Source of the DNA: an uncultured Lachnospiraceae bacterium
GTDB lineage: Bacteria; Bacillota; Clostridia; Lachnospirales; Lachnospiraceae
NCBI GenBank assembly: GCA_910578555.1
Contig: CAJTPS010000010.1
Coordinates: 1 to 64,000, forward strand
Direction: 5' to 3'
DNA length: 64,000 nt
Positions within the stretch are counted from its first letter, which is position 1, and every line of letters begins with the position of its first letter. Both the position numbers and the translations under genes were made by a program. Under the pieces are notes generated by a model. It was given only the letters and a program-made list of their open reading frames with translations, was not told the DNA's origin and searched no databases. Positions 44,791 to 54,043 of the stretch are shown here, one piece after another.

Positions 44791-45819
44791 CTAATAGTCC
44801 TCCAGTCGAAGTATGTCCTGCGGCACATACTTAATCAAATCCCGGATATGATATTTATCCTGAATATCCTCGGGAAGATTCGGATAGAATGTTCTGGACG
44901 CATACTCGGAAACTCTGTTTCCCCACAGGTTATCCGTCATAAGCAGATATCCATAATAATCCTTATCATAATGGATATGCCACGACAGCTCCCTGATCAG
45001 CCGCAAGGCGAGCACTGTCTCTGTAATAAGTTTATCCTGCTGTATGATCACATCGTACTCCGCATCGAGTATCAGGGCTGCCACTTCCGGCGGCTGTCCG
45101 TCTATCATCAGTTCCACGGCAAGATCCAGAAAATGCTTAAGCGGCTCCGCAAAAGAATGTGCCAGCGGCAAATCTTCGATTCCACTCTTTTGCAAATGAA
45201 GAATCAACCGCATAAAATATATAATAATTTCATCCGACAGATCGCTGTGATACCGCTGCTTGATACTTTGTGACAGGTCATCCTTCAGAACAGCATAATA
45301 AACCTTGTCGCCGATCCCCTGATTGTTCCTGTCTGCCGCGCGCAAAGTCCCTTCGTATTTCATGCCGGCTTTTTCCATGGCTCTGCCCGATTTGGCATTA
45401 TTACGGTCATGCGCAGCGGCCACGCGGTTCAGCCCGACCTCTTTTATAAGATAAACAATGACAGCGCGCAGCGCCTCCGGCATAATACCCTGTCCCCACC
45501 ACGCTCTCGACAGACAGTAACCGACCTCTGCACCTTCAATTGCCTCTTCCAGCCTCACAACAGAAATATTCCCGATCACCTCTCCGGATGATTTGCATTC
45601 GATTACCCAGTTATAATTCGATGCATCCGCATAATTGCTGATCCACCCGGTAATAAGCGATCTCGTGCAGAAATCATCCGGATGCGGCGGCCAGGTCATG
45701 AATTTCGCAACCTCCGGATCGGATGCCCAATTGTGATACATCTGCTCTGCATCGTCCGCCCGGAACTTTCTGAGTATCAGTCTGTCTGTTTCCAGTGTTA
45801 TAGTGCCTTTGTGCTGCAT
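44791..45819 (-). CDS. GNAT (RimJ-type) acetyltransferase fused to a C-terminal domain of unknown function
   Basis: Residues 1-180 are a complete RimJ/RimL-type GNAT: LETDRLILRKFRADDAEQMY, VIGNISVVRLEEAIEGAEVG, YCLSRAWWGQGIMPEALRAV, NRVAAAHDRNNAKSGRAMEK and AGMKYEGTLR. Ordinary members end there. Here about 160 residues follow, mostly helical (LPLAHSFAEPLKHFLDLAVE, LMIDGQPPEVAALILDAEYD, LITETVLALRLIRELSWHIH), which I do not recognise. The frame is continuous with no sign of a sequencing shift. Confidence 0.85.
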   Translation of the reverse strand: MQHKGTITLETDRLILRKFRADDAEQMYHNWASDPEVAKFMTWPPHPDDFCTRSLITGWISNYADASNYNWVIECKSSGEVIGNISVVRLEEAIEGAEVGYCLSRAWWGQGIMPEALRAVIVYLIKEVGLNRVAAAHDRNNAKSGRAMEKAGMKYEGTLRAADRNNQGIGDKVYYAVLKDDLSQSIKQRYHSDLSDEIIIYFMRLILHLQKSGIEDLPLAHSFAEPLKHFLDLAVELMIDGQPPEVAALILDAEYDVIIQQDKLITETVLALRLIRELSWHIHYDKDYYGYLLMTDNLWGNRVSEYASRTFYPNLPEDIQDKYHIRDLIKYVPQDILRLEDY

Positions 45820-46036
45820 ATGGTCTCCTCCGGTCTGTTTGCGTCTATTATATACTATCTTACGGTGCTGTGGAATATAATAATTCTTTCATATAATCCG
45901 GCATTGGTAACATGAACCGGACCGGTGCGCCTGCAATACCGTTTGGCGAAAGTTTATAAGGACCCGGACCCAAGTCTTAAATCACATCTTTATCATCGAT
46001 CCATCTGCCTCTGTCCACGTCGAAAGGAGACTCCTT

Positions 46037-46981
46037 ATGGCAGAATCAAAGCACACGGACACGGCATCTGCAAAAACAGCATTACAGCGCAGCCCGCTCA
46101 AAACACCATGCCAAGATCCGGCACAAAAAACAAAAATTACCAACAGCAAGCCCCGTGACAGCAGCAGTAAGCTGATCTTCGGAAACGCGGAACTTTGCTC
46201 CCAGTTCCTGAGAAACTATATAGACATCCCCCTTCTGAAAAATGTGAAGGCGGAAGATATTGAGGACGTCACGGAACGGTACATACCAATGTTCACCGAA
46301 GAAAGAAACTCGGATACGGTAAAACGTATAAAATTAGAAGGAAATAATACATTATTTTTTGTATCACTTTAAGGAACCGGCAGGTGGACGGCGGTTCGCA
46401 ACTTGCAGGAACGTATTATATTTGACACGGCCTTTGAGCCGTTTACGCCGAAATTCTTCTATAAGCTTGTCGCGCTAAATGCCTACAGCATAGAACAACA
46501 GGCTGAGAAAAACGACGAATTGTCTCTGGTTATGCTGATCAATCGTCTGCAAAGCATAGAAGAGTTCCAAAAGCTGGATCTACCCGATGACTATTTGAAA
46601 AACCTGTCGGAGAACTCCACGGAAGATGTTCTCAGTATCGACGCCAAAGTAACAGCGGCTATGCTGCGGCAGTTGAATCTGCCGGAAGACGAAGTGGAAG
46701 GGTTTACGGAACAGGTAAAGGAGCGTAAAATGGCAGTATTATTTGAACATTTCAAGTCCGTTGATATACCCGCAGAGAGAAAGAAGGCCCGGGAAGAAGG
46801 GCATGCAGCGGGACACGCGGAAGGGCTCGCAGAAGGTGAAGCACGCTTCGCAAAGCTTACGCAGTTTCTTCTGCAGTCGAATCGTATGGACGACCTGACC
46901 AGAGCGCTTACTGACGCGGCATACCGGAAATCATTATACGAACAGCTAGGAGATTCCTGTAGCATTTCCCAGACTGTATGA
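46037..46981 (+). pseudogene. Rpn/PD-(D/E)XK nuclease family gene, internally deleted
   Basis: The first 112 codons match the N-terminus of Rpn-type (transposase_31-like) proteins (LIFGNAELCSQFLRNYIDIP, YIPMFTEERNSDTVKRIKLE). They end TLFFVSL then TAA at 46370. The next codons, in the same frame, read GTGRWTAVRNLQERI, which in intact family members comes some 50-60 residues later. The intervening part, containing the nuclease core and the YxPPILPIVYYEG-type strand, is missing. The rest (DELSLVMLINRLQSIEEFQK to the C-terminus) is intact. This is a decayed gene caused by an internal deletion. Confidence 0.85.
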
Positions 46982-47030
46982 TCAGCCACGCATAGAGTAC
47001 AGGTGCATCGGACATCCGGCATTCATACAA

Positions 47031-47072
47031 AACCGAAACGTACCGGTTTAATATATCCGGTACGTTCCGGTT
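47031..47072. terminator. Hairpin between the Rpn remnant and the ABC permease gene
   Basis: aaccgaaacgtaccgg pairs imperfectly with ccggtacgttccggtt around a 10-nt loop. It is followed by gttgtt on the plus strand and tttgtatg on the minus strand. It lies between convergent genes, so it can end either transcript. Confidence 0.65.
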
Positions 47073-47152
47073 GTTACGGTACTTATCAGATTATGCAGCA
47101 CAATACATTTTTATAAATCTGTGCCTTTTCTGCGGCACAGACTCTTGCTCCG

Positions 47153-49264
47153 TTATATCTCCAGCTGCCTCTTAATCGTCCGGACCGATGCTCTGTATAC
47201 CGCATAGATAATTGCGGAAAGCAGCCCCAGTATTCCCAGACAGACAAGCAGCGCAATCACCTCTGCCGAAAGCATCCTGCCGTCATTGGCATACAGAATC
47301 ATGATAAAGAACAGATAAATTGCAGTCATACCGATCATCGTCGGCATCTTGAAGACATTTTTACACTGGCTGCGCACTTCTTTAGATAAAAATTCCGGTG
47401 AAGCGCCCAGTTTCTTAAGGTCATCAAAAATATAGCGGTTATTCAGCGCAATCGTCTGACAACGTGTATAACATACCACCAGAGCCGTGAGCATACACAC
47501 GATGCAGATGAAGAGGAACATCATAAACAATACCGATACACTGCGCAGATAATCATTCTGGTTTAGAATCCTGATTTGCGGCTGATACACCCAAAAGATT
47601 CTGAAGTTAAAGGAATCGACAGCTTCAAAGCTGATTGCCGTCATATCTTCCGTGTCTCCCCAGTAAACCATTCCCGCTTCATTTTCGCGAATTTTTTGTA
47701 CTCTGTCATAGTAGTACGGATGTTCACAGCTTTTGTCGAAAGAGCTTACAAAGAGCTTATAAAACTCGTTTGCAAACTGATAATTATCTTTTCCATCAAT
47801 ATTGAACTGTACAAACCGCCCTCTCCAATCGTCCGTCAGCCCTTCGGAAATCAATGCGTAATCTTCATTGGAAAGCACGGAGCAGCCTACCCGATCACAC
47901 AGAAGATCGTTATGCAGATATCCGGCAAACTCGGTGTCAAGCTGCTTACGGGTAACCATATTGGTAAATTCCCTCGCATTATTATTGGTAAATAATGACG
48001 TTTCATCTGTGTTGGTTATATTCATATAAGTGCCGGGTTCCACGTCTGCATCCTGTCCGGTCAGCGCACGGTATGCATCCTCGGAAAGTACTTTTTCTTC
48101 CTCATTCATCACAACATACTCTATATTATAGTGATTGCTGTCTTCTTCCTCTATGATACTTTCCTGTCCCATTCCCAGCGTAATGTAATCACATTCGTTC
48201 CAATCCTTGAGGGTCAACTGGTATTTACGGGACAGTTCTTCTACCGCCGCCCGATCCGGTACATTCTGGTCCGCCCGGTAATGATAGAAATAATCATAAG
48301 CCTGATTCGCATATTGCAGCATTGCCGAAACACCGTTTGCCGGAAGATAGAAAATACCGAAGCAGGCGCCTGCAATCAACAGTGTAATGACAATTAGGTT
48401 ATTAACCGTCTGTTTCCCCTGAAATTTCATCATACTTCTGGAAATAATATTTTTGTACGGATTCTTTCTAAGGCTACTCCATCCGTGCACTACCGTATGC
48501 AGCATGACCATATAGAGTCCGACTAATGCCGGCGCATAGAAAATACTTATCCATGACGGCGGATACATCTGGAACCATTCATGACATAAAGCAGGGGTTC
48601 CATAACCCAGGACAGCGCCAACCACAATCAGTCCCATTCCGGCCGGACCACACCATTTTCCTAACTCTTTGACCGGCTCATTGATGTGCTCTTCCCGAAT
48701 GACTTCCATGATATTGGTTTTTCTCAGATAGCGCCATGCCGTCATACATGCAAGCCCTACCACCAATAAGAAAAACAAAATTGAGACAGCAAGACATTTG
48801 AAGTCAAACAAAAGAATCATATCCGAACTGTCCACCAGAATCAGCCGGAATCCCTGCCAGATTATCCACACAAAAGGAAAACCGGCAACAATGCCCGCAA
48901 AGGCAGATGTACTGCTTAACACAAATACCTCCCGGAACAACCCCGGCGCCAGCCGCCTTCTCGATGCGCCAAGCGCCATCAGGATGCCGAGCTGCCCGGA
49001 TTTATGACGGAAAAACAGCCCCAGCGCATAAATTGTAAAAACAACGCAGCCGATCAGCGTCATGACGAAAATCATATACATCTGCTTTGCACTGTCTCCC
49101 CCTTCCGGAAAGACGGTCTGTACCGTCGGAGAAAACATCAGCGCAGAGTATGCTGAAATAATCATGAGCGCCATAAAATTACAGAATAGATACAGACGGG
49201 ACTGTTTCCGGTCTGCTTTCTGCAGTTTCCGTTCCATTTGTTTCATATTCATTACATGTAACAT
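47153..49264 (-). CDS. BceB/FtsX-like ABC transporter permease
   Basis: The 703-residue permease has about 10 membrane helices. FtsX-type signatures at the first bundle are LFFRHKSGQLGILMALGASR and WRYLRKTNIMEVIREEHINE. The second bundle has RYIFDDLKKLGASPEFLSKE. Between helices 7 and 8 is an extracellular region of about 230 residues. This is the layout of BceB/VraG peptide-resistance transporters, which sense and detoxify bacitracin-like peptides (family knowledge). It follows its ATPase gene by 62 bp. Substrate specificity cannot be inferred. Confidence 0.9.
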   Translation of the reverse strand: MLHVMNMKQMERKLQKADRKQSRLYLFCNFMALMIISAYSALMFSPTVQTVFPEGGDSAKQMYMIFVMTLIGCVVFTIYALGLFFRHKSGQLGILMALGASRRRLAPGLFREVFVLSSTSAFAGIVAGFPFVWIIWQGFRLILVDSSDMILLFDFKCLAVSILFFLLVVGLACMTAWRYLRKTNIMEVIREEHINEPVKELGKWCGPAGMGLIVVGAVLGYGTPALCHEWFQMYPPSWISIFYAPALVGLYMVMLHTVVHGWSSLRKNPYKNIISRSMMKFQGKQTVNNLIVITLLIAGACFGIFYLPANGVSAMLQYANQAYDYFYHYRADQNVPDRAAVEELSRKYQLTLKDWNECDYITLGMGQESIIEEEDSNHYNIEYVVMNEEEKVLSEDAYRALTGQDADVEPGTYMNITNTDETSLFTNNNAREFTNMVTRKQLDTEFAGYLHNDLLCDRVGCSVLSNEDYALISEGLTDDWRGRFVQFNIDGKDNYQFANEFYKLFVSSFDKSCEHPYYYDRVQKIRENEAGMVYWGDTEDMTAISFEAVDSFNFRIFWVYQPQIRILNQNDYLRSVSVLFMMFLFICIVCMLTALVVCYTRCQTIALNNRYIFDDLKKLGASPEFLSKEVRSQCKNVFKMPTMIGMTAIYLFFIMILYANDGRMLSAEVIALLVCLGILGLLSAIIYAVYRASVRTIKRQLEI

Positions 49265-49326
49265 ATCATCATCTCCCTATTTTTCTCAGCCAATATTTTA
49301 CGGCTTAGAAAATATTCATCTTTTAT

Positions 49327-50067
49327 TTATCCAACACTCATTTCTTTAATGACGTCCAGCAGCTTATCCTGAAATTCACCGCGATCGCCGTTCTTCTCCA
49401 ACTGACGATAGATGTTTCCGTCTTTTAGCAGAATCACACGGTCACAGAAGGAAGCAGCAAAGCTGTCATGCGTCACCATGAAAATTGTGGCATTCATTTT
49501 TGTCTTGGCATTGCCGAAGGTCTCGATGACGGTACGGCTGGACTTGGAATCCAGATTGCCGGTCGGTTCATCCGCCAAAATAATGAGCGGATTGTTAATC
49601 AGACTTCTTGCCACCGCCGCTCTCTGCTTCTCGCCGCCGGATATCTCAGCCGGATATTTGTTCAGGATATGGCTGATTCCGAACATGGACGCCAGTTCAT
49701 CGGCAAGCTGCTCCGCTTCTTTATTTACCTCCCCCTGCACAATACGCGGAATCAGGATATTTTCACGGATGGTCAGTCCGTCTAATAACATGAAATCCTG
49801 AAAGACAAACCCGAGCTTCGTATTTCTGATCTTGGCCAATGTCTCCTCATTCTGCCCGGCAAGCCTGACGCCGCCTACCGTGATACTTCCTTTGTCAAAA
49901 GGAATATAACAGGAAATACAGTTAAGAAGCGTCGTTTTCCCGGAACCGGACGGCCCCATCACGGCAACAAACTCTCCCTGCGCCACATGGAAATCAATCC
50001 CTTTCAAAACCTGATACTTGTTTTTACCCACTTCATAAGATTTGTAGAGGTCTTTTACATACAACAT
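49327..50067 (-). CDS. ABC transporter ATP-binding protein, BceA-like
   Basis: The 246-residue ATPase has Walker A GPSGSGKTTLLNCIS, Q-loop GFVFQDFMLLDGL, signature ISGGEKQRAAVARSL and Walker B LIILADEPTGNLDSKS, followed by the H-loop MVTHDSFAAS. Sequence and partner match BceA/MacB-type exporters of antimicrobial peptides. The start at 50067 has gagagaag upstream. The gene is divergent from the LytTR response regulator across a 286-bp control region. Confidence 0.95.
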   Translation of the reverse strand: MLYVKDLYKSYEVGKNKYQVLKGIDFHVAQGEFVAVMGPSGSGKTTLLNCISCYIPFDKGSITVGGVRLAGQNEETLAKIRNTKLGFVFQDFMLLDGLTIRENILIPRIVQGEVNKEAEQLADELASMFGISHILNKYPAEISGGEKQRAAVARSLINNPLIILADEPTGNLDSKSSRTVIETFGNAKTKMNATIFMVTHDSFAASFCDRVILLKDGNIYRQLEKNGDRGEFQDKLLDVIKEMSVG

Positions 50068-50208
50068 AATCTTCTCTCTCCATTTCCGCGCCTCTTCGTC
50101 TTAACAATCTGTGACGGCGCTCAACTTACTTTTGAATTGCTGTAATCTAACCCTATCACAAACCGAAAAATATTTTTTCGCACATGTCACAATGCACAGT
50201 GCTTTTGT

Positions 50209-50267
50209 AACGTTTGACGCGGTTCTGCTGACTTTGTAAAGTTTGGATATGCGAAATGGAAAGTTTG
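50209..50267. promoter_or_regulatory. Candidate LytTR binding repeats
   Basis: The region contains direct repeats aacgtttg (50209-50216), aaagtttg (50238-50245) and aaagtttg (50260-50267). The last two are 22 bp apart, two helical turns, the spacing at which LytTR regulators bind paired 9-bp sites. The position between the divergent ABC operon and the LytTR regulator gene fits control of either. No experiment supports it yet. Confidence 0.6.
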
Positions 50268-50353
50268 GTTTTTGTTATGAGAAATGAAAATACTATTACA
50301 GAAAAAATGTGATACACTTAAACTAAATACTATAACCTGAAAGGCGGAAATAA

Positions 50354-51070
50354 ATGCTTAGAATCGCACTTTGTGACGACGAAACAGAAGCAAGAGACGC
50401 ACTCCGGTTCCAACTGGAGAAAGTTTTAATAGAAGACGCGGAAGAAATCGTGTATGAATTTTCTTCCGGGACAAGCGCCGCATCATGGCTTGCAAAGCAC
50501 CCGGGAGAACTGGATCTGCTTTTTCTGGACGTGGAGATGAAAGGACTAAACGGTATGGAAACTGCCGGACGAATCAGGGATATTGACAACAATCTGATTA
50601 TCGTATTCGTGACCGGATACGCCGATTATGTGTTCGACGGCTATCGGGTCGGTGCTTTAGATTACCTGATGAAGCCTGTTTCCATGGTAAAACTTCAGGA
50701 TCTGCTTCATCGGATACGCGTGAAACTTACTTCGGAAGAATCACAATCTTATACTATTAAAACCATGGACGGCACCTGGCGTTTCCGGCTGCATGATATT
50801 CTGTATTTCTATTCTGACAGAAGAAAAGTGACCCTTGTCACCGCCAGGGGAGAATATCCTTTTTATGCGAAGTTAGATGATGTCGAAAAAGAACTGGCCT
50901 CTTCTTTTATCAGAATACACCAGCGTTATCTGATCAATCCGGCAGCCGTCGATTATCTTAAGGCAGATTCTGTTACATTAGGCAATGCCGAACTGCCATG
51001 CAGCAGAAAATACAAGGAAACTGCCACCGCCAGAATTGCCAGGAACATGATCGGAGGTATGAAGCAATGA
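50354..51070 (+). CDS. LytTR-family response regulator
   Basis: The 238-residue protein has a receiver (LRIALCDDETEARDALRFQL, phospho-Asp in LLFLDVEMKGLNGMETAGRI, Lys in YLMKPVSMVKLQD) and a C-terminal LytTR DNA-binding domain (LYFYSDRRKVTLVTARGEYP, FIRIHQRYLINPAAVDYLKA). AgrA, VirR and peptide-resistance regulators have this design. The stop overlaps the kinase start (ATGA), so the two are co-translated. It probably responds to a peptide signal and controls the ABC genes, inferred from adjacency and the repeats upstream. Confidence 0.93.
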   Translation: MLRIALCDDETEARDALRFQLEKVLIEDAEEIVYEFSSGTSAASWLAKHPGELDLLFLDVEMKGLNGMETAGRIRDIDNNLIIVFVTGYADYVFDGYRVGALDYLMKPVSMVKLQDLLHRIRVKLTSEESQSYTIKTMDGTWRFRLHDILYFYSDRRKVTLVTARGEYPFYAKLDDVEKELASSFIRIHQRYLINPAAVDYLKADSVTLGNAELPCSRKYKETATARIARNMIGGMKQ

Positions 51071-52512
51071 TTTACTTTTTATTTTTTCTGTTTTGGCTCT
51101 GTATCGTATTCTGCAACGCATGGCTGATCCTCCGCTCTATGGAATATCTGATTAATCTGAAGCAGAAAAAGCGTCCTCTGATACGATGCACCATGCTGAT
51201 CGGCTGCGCAATCCTTAGCGCTACAATTATCTTTATCGGCGATCCTTTTAATATTCTTGCAGTAACTGTCTTTTTTGTGGCAATCGTTTTGGTCTGCTGT
51301 GAAGGCAGCTTCTGGAAAAGGCTCACACTGGGAACCATGTATACCAGCACAATACTTTCTTTCAATGCTTTACGGGATAACTATTTAAAGCCCTTGTTCG
51401 AAGTTCTGGAATACTTCATGTTTCCGGAGCATCGAATACATTATAATGAATATTTTGTTGAAAATTCGTCCCTGAATTTTATTCGGACTGCATCCGTATT
51501 TGCAAGTTTCATGTTTTCCCTGCTTTTGTATATCAGTACTAAAAAATCCGCTCCGGACAAAAACTATACCCTTTCCGACGATTTGTGGAAGCTGATCCTG
51601 CTGCTCACGGTACCGCCCTTTTGTATTGTGTTTTCTCTCGGCGCTTTATTTGACAAAAATGGCGGTCTGTATCTGCTTCCGCCGCATTATTCATTTATCT
51701 CCGTAAAGTATCTGCCTATTTTACTTATCGCTATTTTCACTTTTATCATCTTACTCCGATGCATCATTGTTCTGGCGAGACAGCAGCAGCTGGAACAGCA
51801 GAGTATGCTCACGGAAATTAACCGGAAATATTATGAAAACATGGAACAACAGCACTTTGAAATACGGCGTCTAAAGCACGACCTTGCCAACCACCTGCAG
51901 ATATTATCAGCGCTGCCTGAAGATAAGAGGGCTGTGTATCTGTCTGACCTGACAGAGAGCGCTGTAATTACACAATCCATATCCTACTGTATGGACACCA
52001 CCGTCAATGCGGTATTAACCGTGAAAAAGAGTCTGATGGAGCGATACGGAATATCAATGGAAACCGCCATAGATATTCCCGCCGAACTGCCTTTTGACAA
52101 AACAGATATCTGCGCCCTCTATGCCAATGCCCTGGACAATGCCATAGAAGCATGTATGAAACTTCAGGAATCAGAACGCAGAATCAGCTTAAAGAACACA
52201 GTGCAGAAAGGTTTGTTCTGTCTGGAAGTCAGTAATCCGGTTGCCGTATCCTCCAAAGACACTTCCGCCGAAGCGGAATCAAAACCGTTACAGATTCTGT
52301 CCCGCAGACCAAAAAAGGCGGTTCCGTCCGGAGCGCTTCCGCCAACCTCCAAACCTGATAAAGTTAATCACGGGTTTGGTCTGAAAAGCATCCAGGAAAT
52401 CGTTGAGAGATACCATGGCTCTTTGGAGCTGAAAACTGAAAATAACGTGTTTAACCTGTTTTTATACATTCCGCTGTTAAAAGCGGAAAAAAATACAGCA
52501 ACATATGAATAA
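51067..52512 (+). CDS. GHKL-type sensor histidine kinase (AgrC-like)
   Basis: The kinase has about 481 residues and six or seven membrane helices (1-260). A dimerisation helix carries the phospho-His in FEIRRLKHDLANHLQILSAL, and the GHKL ATPase has ALYANALDNAIEACMKLQES and HGFGLKSIQEIVERYHGSLE. A linker between the N box and the G2 glycines is longer than usual and Ser/Lys-rich. The kinase partners the LytTR regulator upstream. Confidence 0.92.
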   Translation: MIYFLFFLFWLCIVFCNAWLILRSMEYLINLKQKKRPLIRCTMLIGCAILSATIIFIGDPFNILAVTVFFVAIVLVCCEGSFWKRLTLGTMYTSTILSFNALRDNYLKPLFEVLEYFMFPEHRIHYNEYFVENSSLNFIRTASVFASFMFSLLLYISTKKSAPDKNYTLSDDLWKLILLLTVPPFCIVFSLGALFDKNGGLYLLPPHYSFISVKYLPILLIAIFTFIILLRCIIVLARQQQLEQQSMLTEINRKYYENMEQQHFEIRRLKHDLANHLQILSALPEDKRAVYLSDLTESAVITQSISYCMDTTVNAVLTVKKSLMERYGISMETAIDIPAELPFDKTDICALYANALDNAIEACMKLQESERRISLKNTVQKGLFCLEVSNPVAVSSKDTSAEAESKPLQILSRRPKKAVPSGALPPTSKPDKVNHGFGLKSIQEIVERYHGSLELKTENNVFNLFLYIPLLKAEKNTATYE

Positions 52513-52627
52513 AAGCAAATCAGATTATGAAATAGTTCCGACAACCTTAACAAAAAACCTGCGGAAATTTATTGATAATGCCTATTTACATTTTTCTGAA
52601 CAACAGATATCATATTCTCACAAATAA
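52505..52627 (+). CDS. 40-residue open frame coupled to the GHKL kinase gene
   Basis: An ATG overlaps the kinase stop by 8 bp and opens a 40-codon frame reading MNKSKSDYEIVPTTLTKNLR and then KFIDNAYLHFSEQQISYSHK. It has no Cys, so it is not an AgrD-type lactone precursor. No obvious ribosome site beyond the coupling is seen. It may be a real small peptide or chance. Confidence 0.3.
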   Translation: MNKSKSDYEIVPTTLTKNLRKFIDNAYLHFSEQQISYSHK

Positions 52628-52816
52628 GTACGATACTATATACAGGACGGAAGGGAGGGGCACACGACACCATAACGAAAGAAATTATCAGATAACTGAC
52701 TAAAGCTTGTGTTTTTGGGTAACCTGCGTATAGGGGAATTATTGCAGAACCGGAATTGATGTATGAACTATTATATTTTCATAGTGTCAATGACGATTAA
52801 AGGAGGAAATGATTTT

Positions 52817-53041
52817 ATGCAGCAGGTAAATGTCAAGTTTAACAGTGTTAATCAGATTAGACAGTTTGTGGATATAATTGATAAGTTTGATTCAACTTTC
52901 GATTTGGGCGAAGGACGCCGGACTGTTGATGCCAAATCCATACTTGGAGTGATGGCATTGGACTTAACCAGACCGCTCAGACTCAGATATGATTCAGAAG
53001 ATGCGGGTATCAGAGAAAAGCTTGCTCCCTTTATATATTGA
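52817..53041 (+). CDS. HPr-like protein lacking the active-site histidine
   Basis: The 74-residue protein has the HPr fold pattern and the Ser-46-type site (VDAKSILGVMALDLTRPLRL). The N-terminal segment that should carry phospho-His15 (GLHARPA in HPr) reads SVNQIRQFVDIIDKF with no His at all. Such a protein cannot pass phosphate in the sugar phosphotransferase system. Like Crh it could act only through Ser-46 phosphorylation, for instance as a CcpA co-factor. The true start has an aaaggagg site; a strong terminator follows the stop. Confidence 0.85.
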   Translation: MQQVNVKFNSVNQIRQFVDIIDKFDSTFDLGEGRRTVDAKSILGVMALDLTRPLRLRYDSEDAGIREKLAPFIY

Positions 53042-53052
53042 GTAAATACTGA

Positions 53053-53078
53053 CGGAGGCACAGGATCGTGTGCCTCCG
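53053..53078 (+). terminator. Rho-independent terminator of the HPr-like gene
   Basis: A 10-bp perfect stem cggaggcaca / tgtgcctccg with a 6-nt loop is followed by ttttcatgtctt. It begins 11 bp after the stop codon. Confidence 0.92.
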
Positions 53079-53117
53079 TTTTCATGTCTTCTTCATTGTT
53101 CTTTATTTCCCGTCTGC

Positions 53118-54014
53118 TCATCGGACAGCGGATACACTACAGCGGCCTTCCAGTTCACGACGCGCCAGTTCCAGACAACCCATGATCCCCTGATCATCGT
53201 GCAGGCTTGCCGGTACAATATAATGCTCCATATCATCCAGTTCCTCCGCCTGAACATAACCGCCGAGCAGATCCTGTACTTTCATCCTGATCAGCGCAAA
53301 GAGCTGCTCCTGGTGCATAACGCCGCCGCCTAAAATAATCATCTCCGGCGACAATGTCAGAATATATCCCACAAGAGCCTGCGCGATATAATCCGCCTCT
53401 AAATCCCACACCTCTGCTCTGTCAGCAAGCGCTGCCGCTTTACTACCCCAGCGCTCTTCTATGGCGGGTCCCGCCGCCAGCCCTTCCAGACAGGTCTTAT
53501 GATAGGGACACTTTCCCTCGTAAGGATCATCGCCTCTCTTGCGGATCAACACATGTCCTGCCTCCGGATGCACCATGCCGTGCAGAAGCTTTCCGTCTAT
53601 ATAGATACCGCCCCCTACGCCGGTCCCGATCGTAAGATAGAGCACGCAGTTCTTCCCCTTTGCCTGTCCGAACGTAACCTCCCCCAGCACGGATCCGTTT
53701 ACATCCGTGTCAAACCCGATAGGACAGCCGAGTTCGTCCTCGAATTTTTTTACAATATTATAATTCCTCCATGCCAGCTTTGGCGTAGAGGTGATACAGC
53801 CGTAATCCGGTTTGCGGCGATTCAGTCCGATCGGCCCGAAACACGCAATTCCCAGCGCCTCCATGCTGCGTTCCCTGAAGAACTCAAGCAGCTTCGGAAT
53901 CGTGATCTCCGGCGTCTGCGTAGGAATGGACACCTGTTCATATATTTTACCCGTTTCATCCCCGATAGCGCACACCATCTTCGTGCCGCCCGCTTCCAGT
54001 GCTCCCAGTCTCAT
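53118..54014 (-). CDS. ROK-family sugar kinase, fructokinase type
   Basis: The 298-residue kinase has the ATP loop LGALEAGGTKMVCAIG, the substrate motif DTDVNGSVLGEVTFGQAKGK, LYLTIGTGVGGGIYIDGKLL and the ROK zinc motif in GHVLIRKRGDDPYEGKCPYH with CLEGLAAGPAIEERW. The PYEGKCPYHKTCLEG form is that of ScrK/GMUE-type fructokinases more than glucokinases. The start at 54014 has gaggagg upstream. It is 29 bp downstream of the isomerase-like gene and probably co-transcribed. Confidence 0.93.
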   Translation of the reverse strand: MRLGALEAGGTKMVCAIGDETGKIYEQVSIPTQTPEITIPKLLEFFRERSMEALGIACFGPIGLNRRKPDYGCITSTPKLAWRNYNIVKKFEDELGCPIGFDTDVNGSVLGEVTFGQAKGKNCVLYLTIGTGVGGGIYIDGKLLHGMVHPEAGHVLIRKRGDDPYEGKCPYHKTCLEGLAAGPAIEERWGSKAAALADRAEVWDLEADYIAQALVGYILTLSPEMIILGGGVMHQEQLFALIRMKVQDLLGGYVQAEELDDMEHYIVPASLHDDQGIMGCLELARRELEGRCSVSAVR

Positions 54015-54043
54015 ACCCGGTCCCTCCTCTACATTCTCTACAA

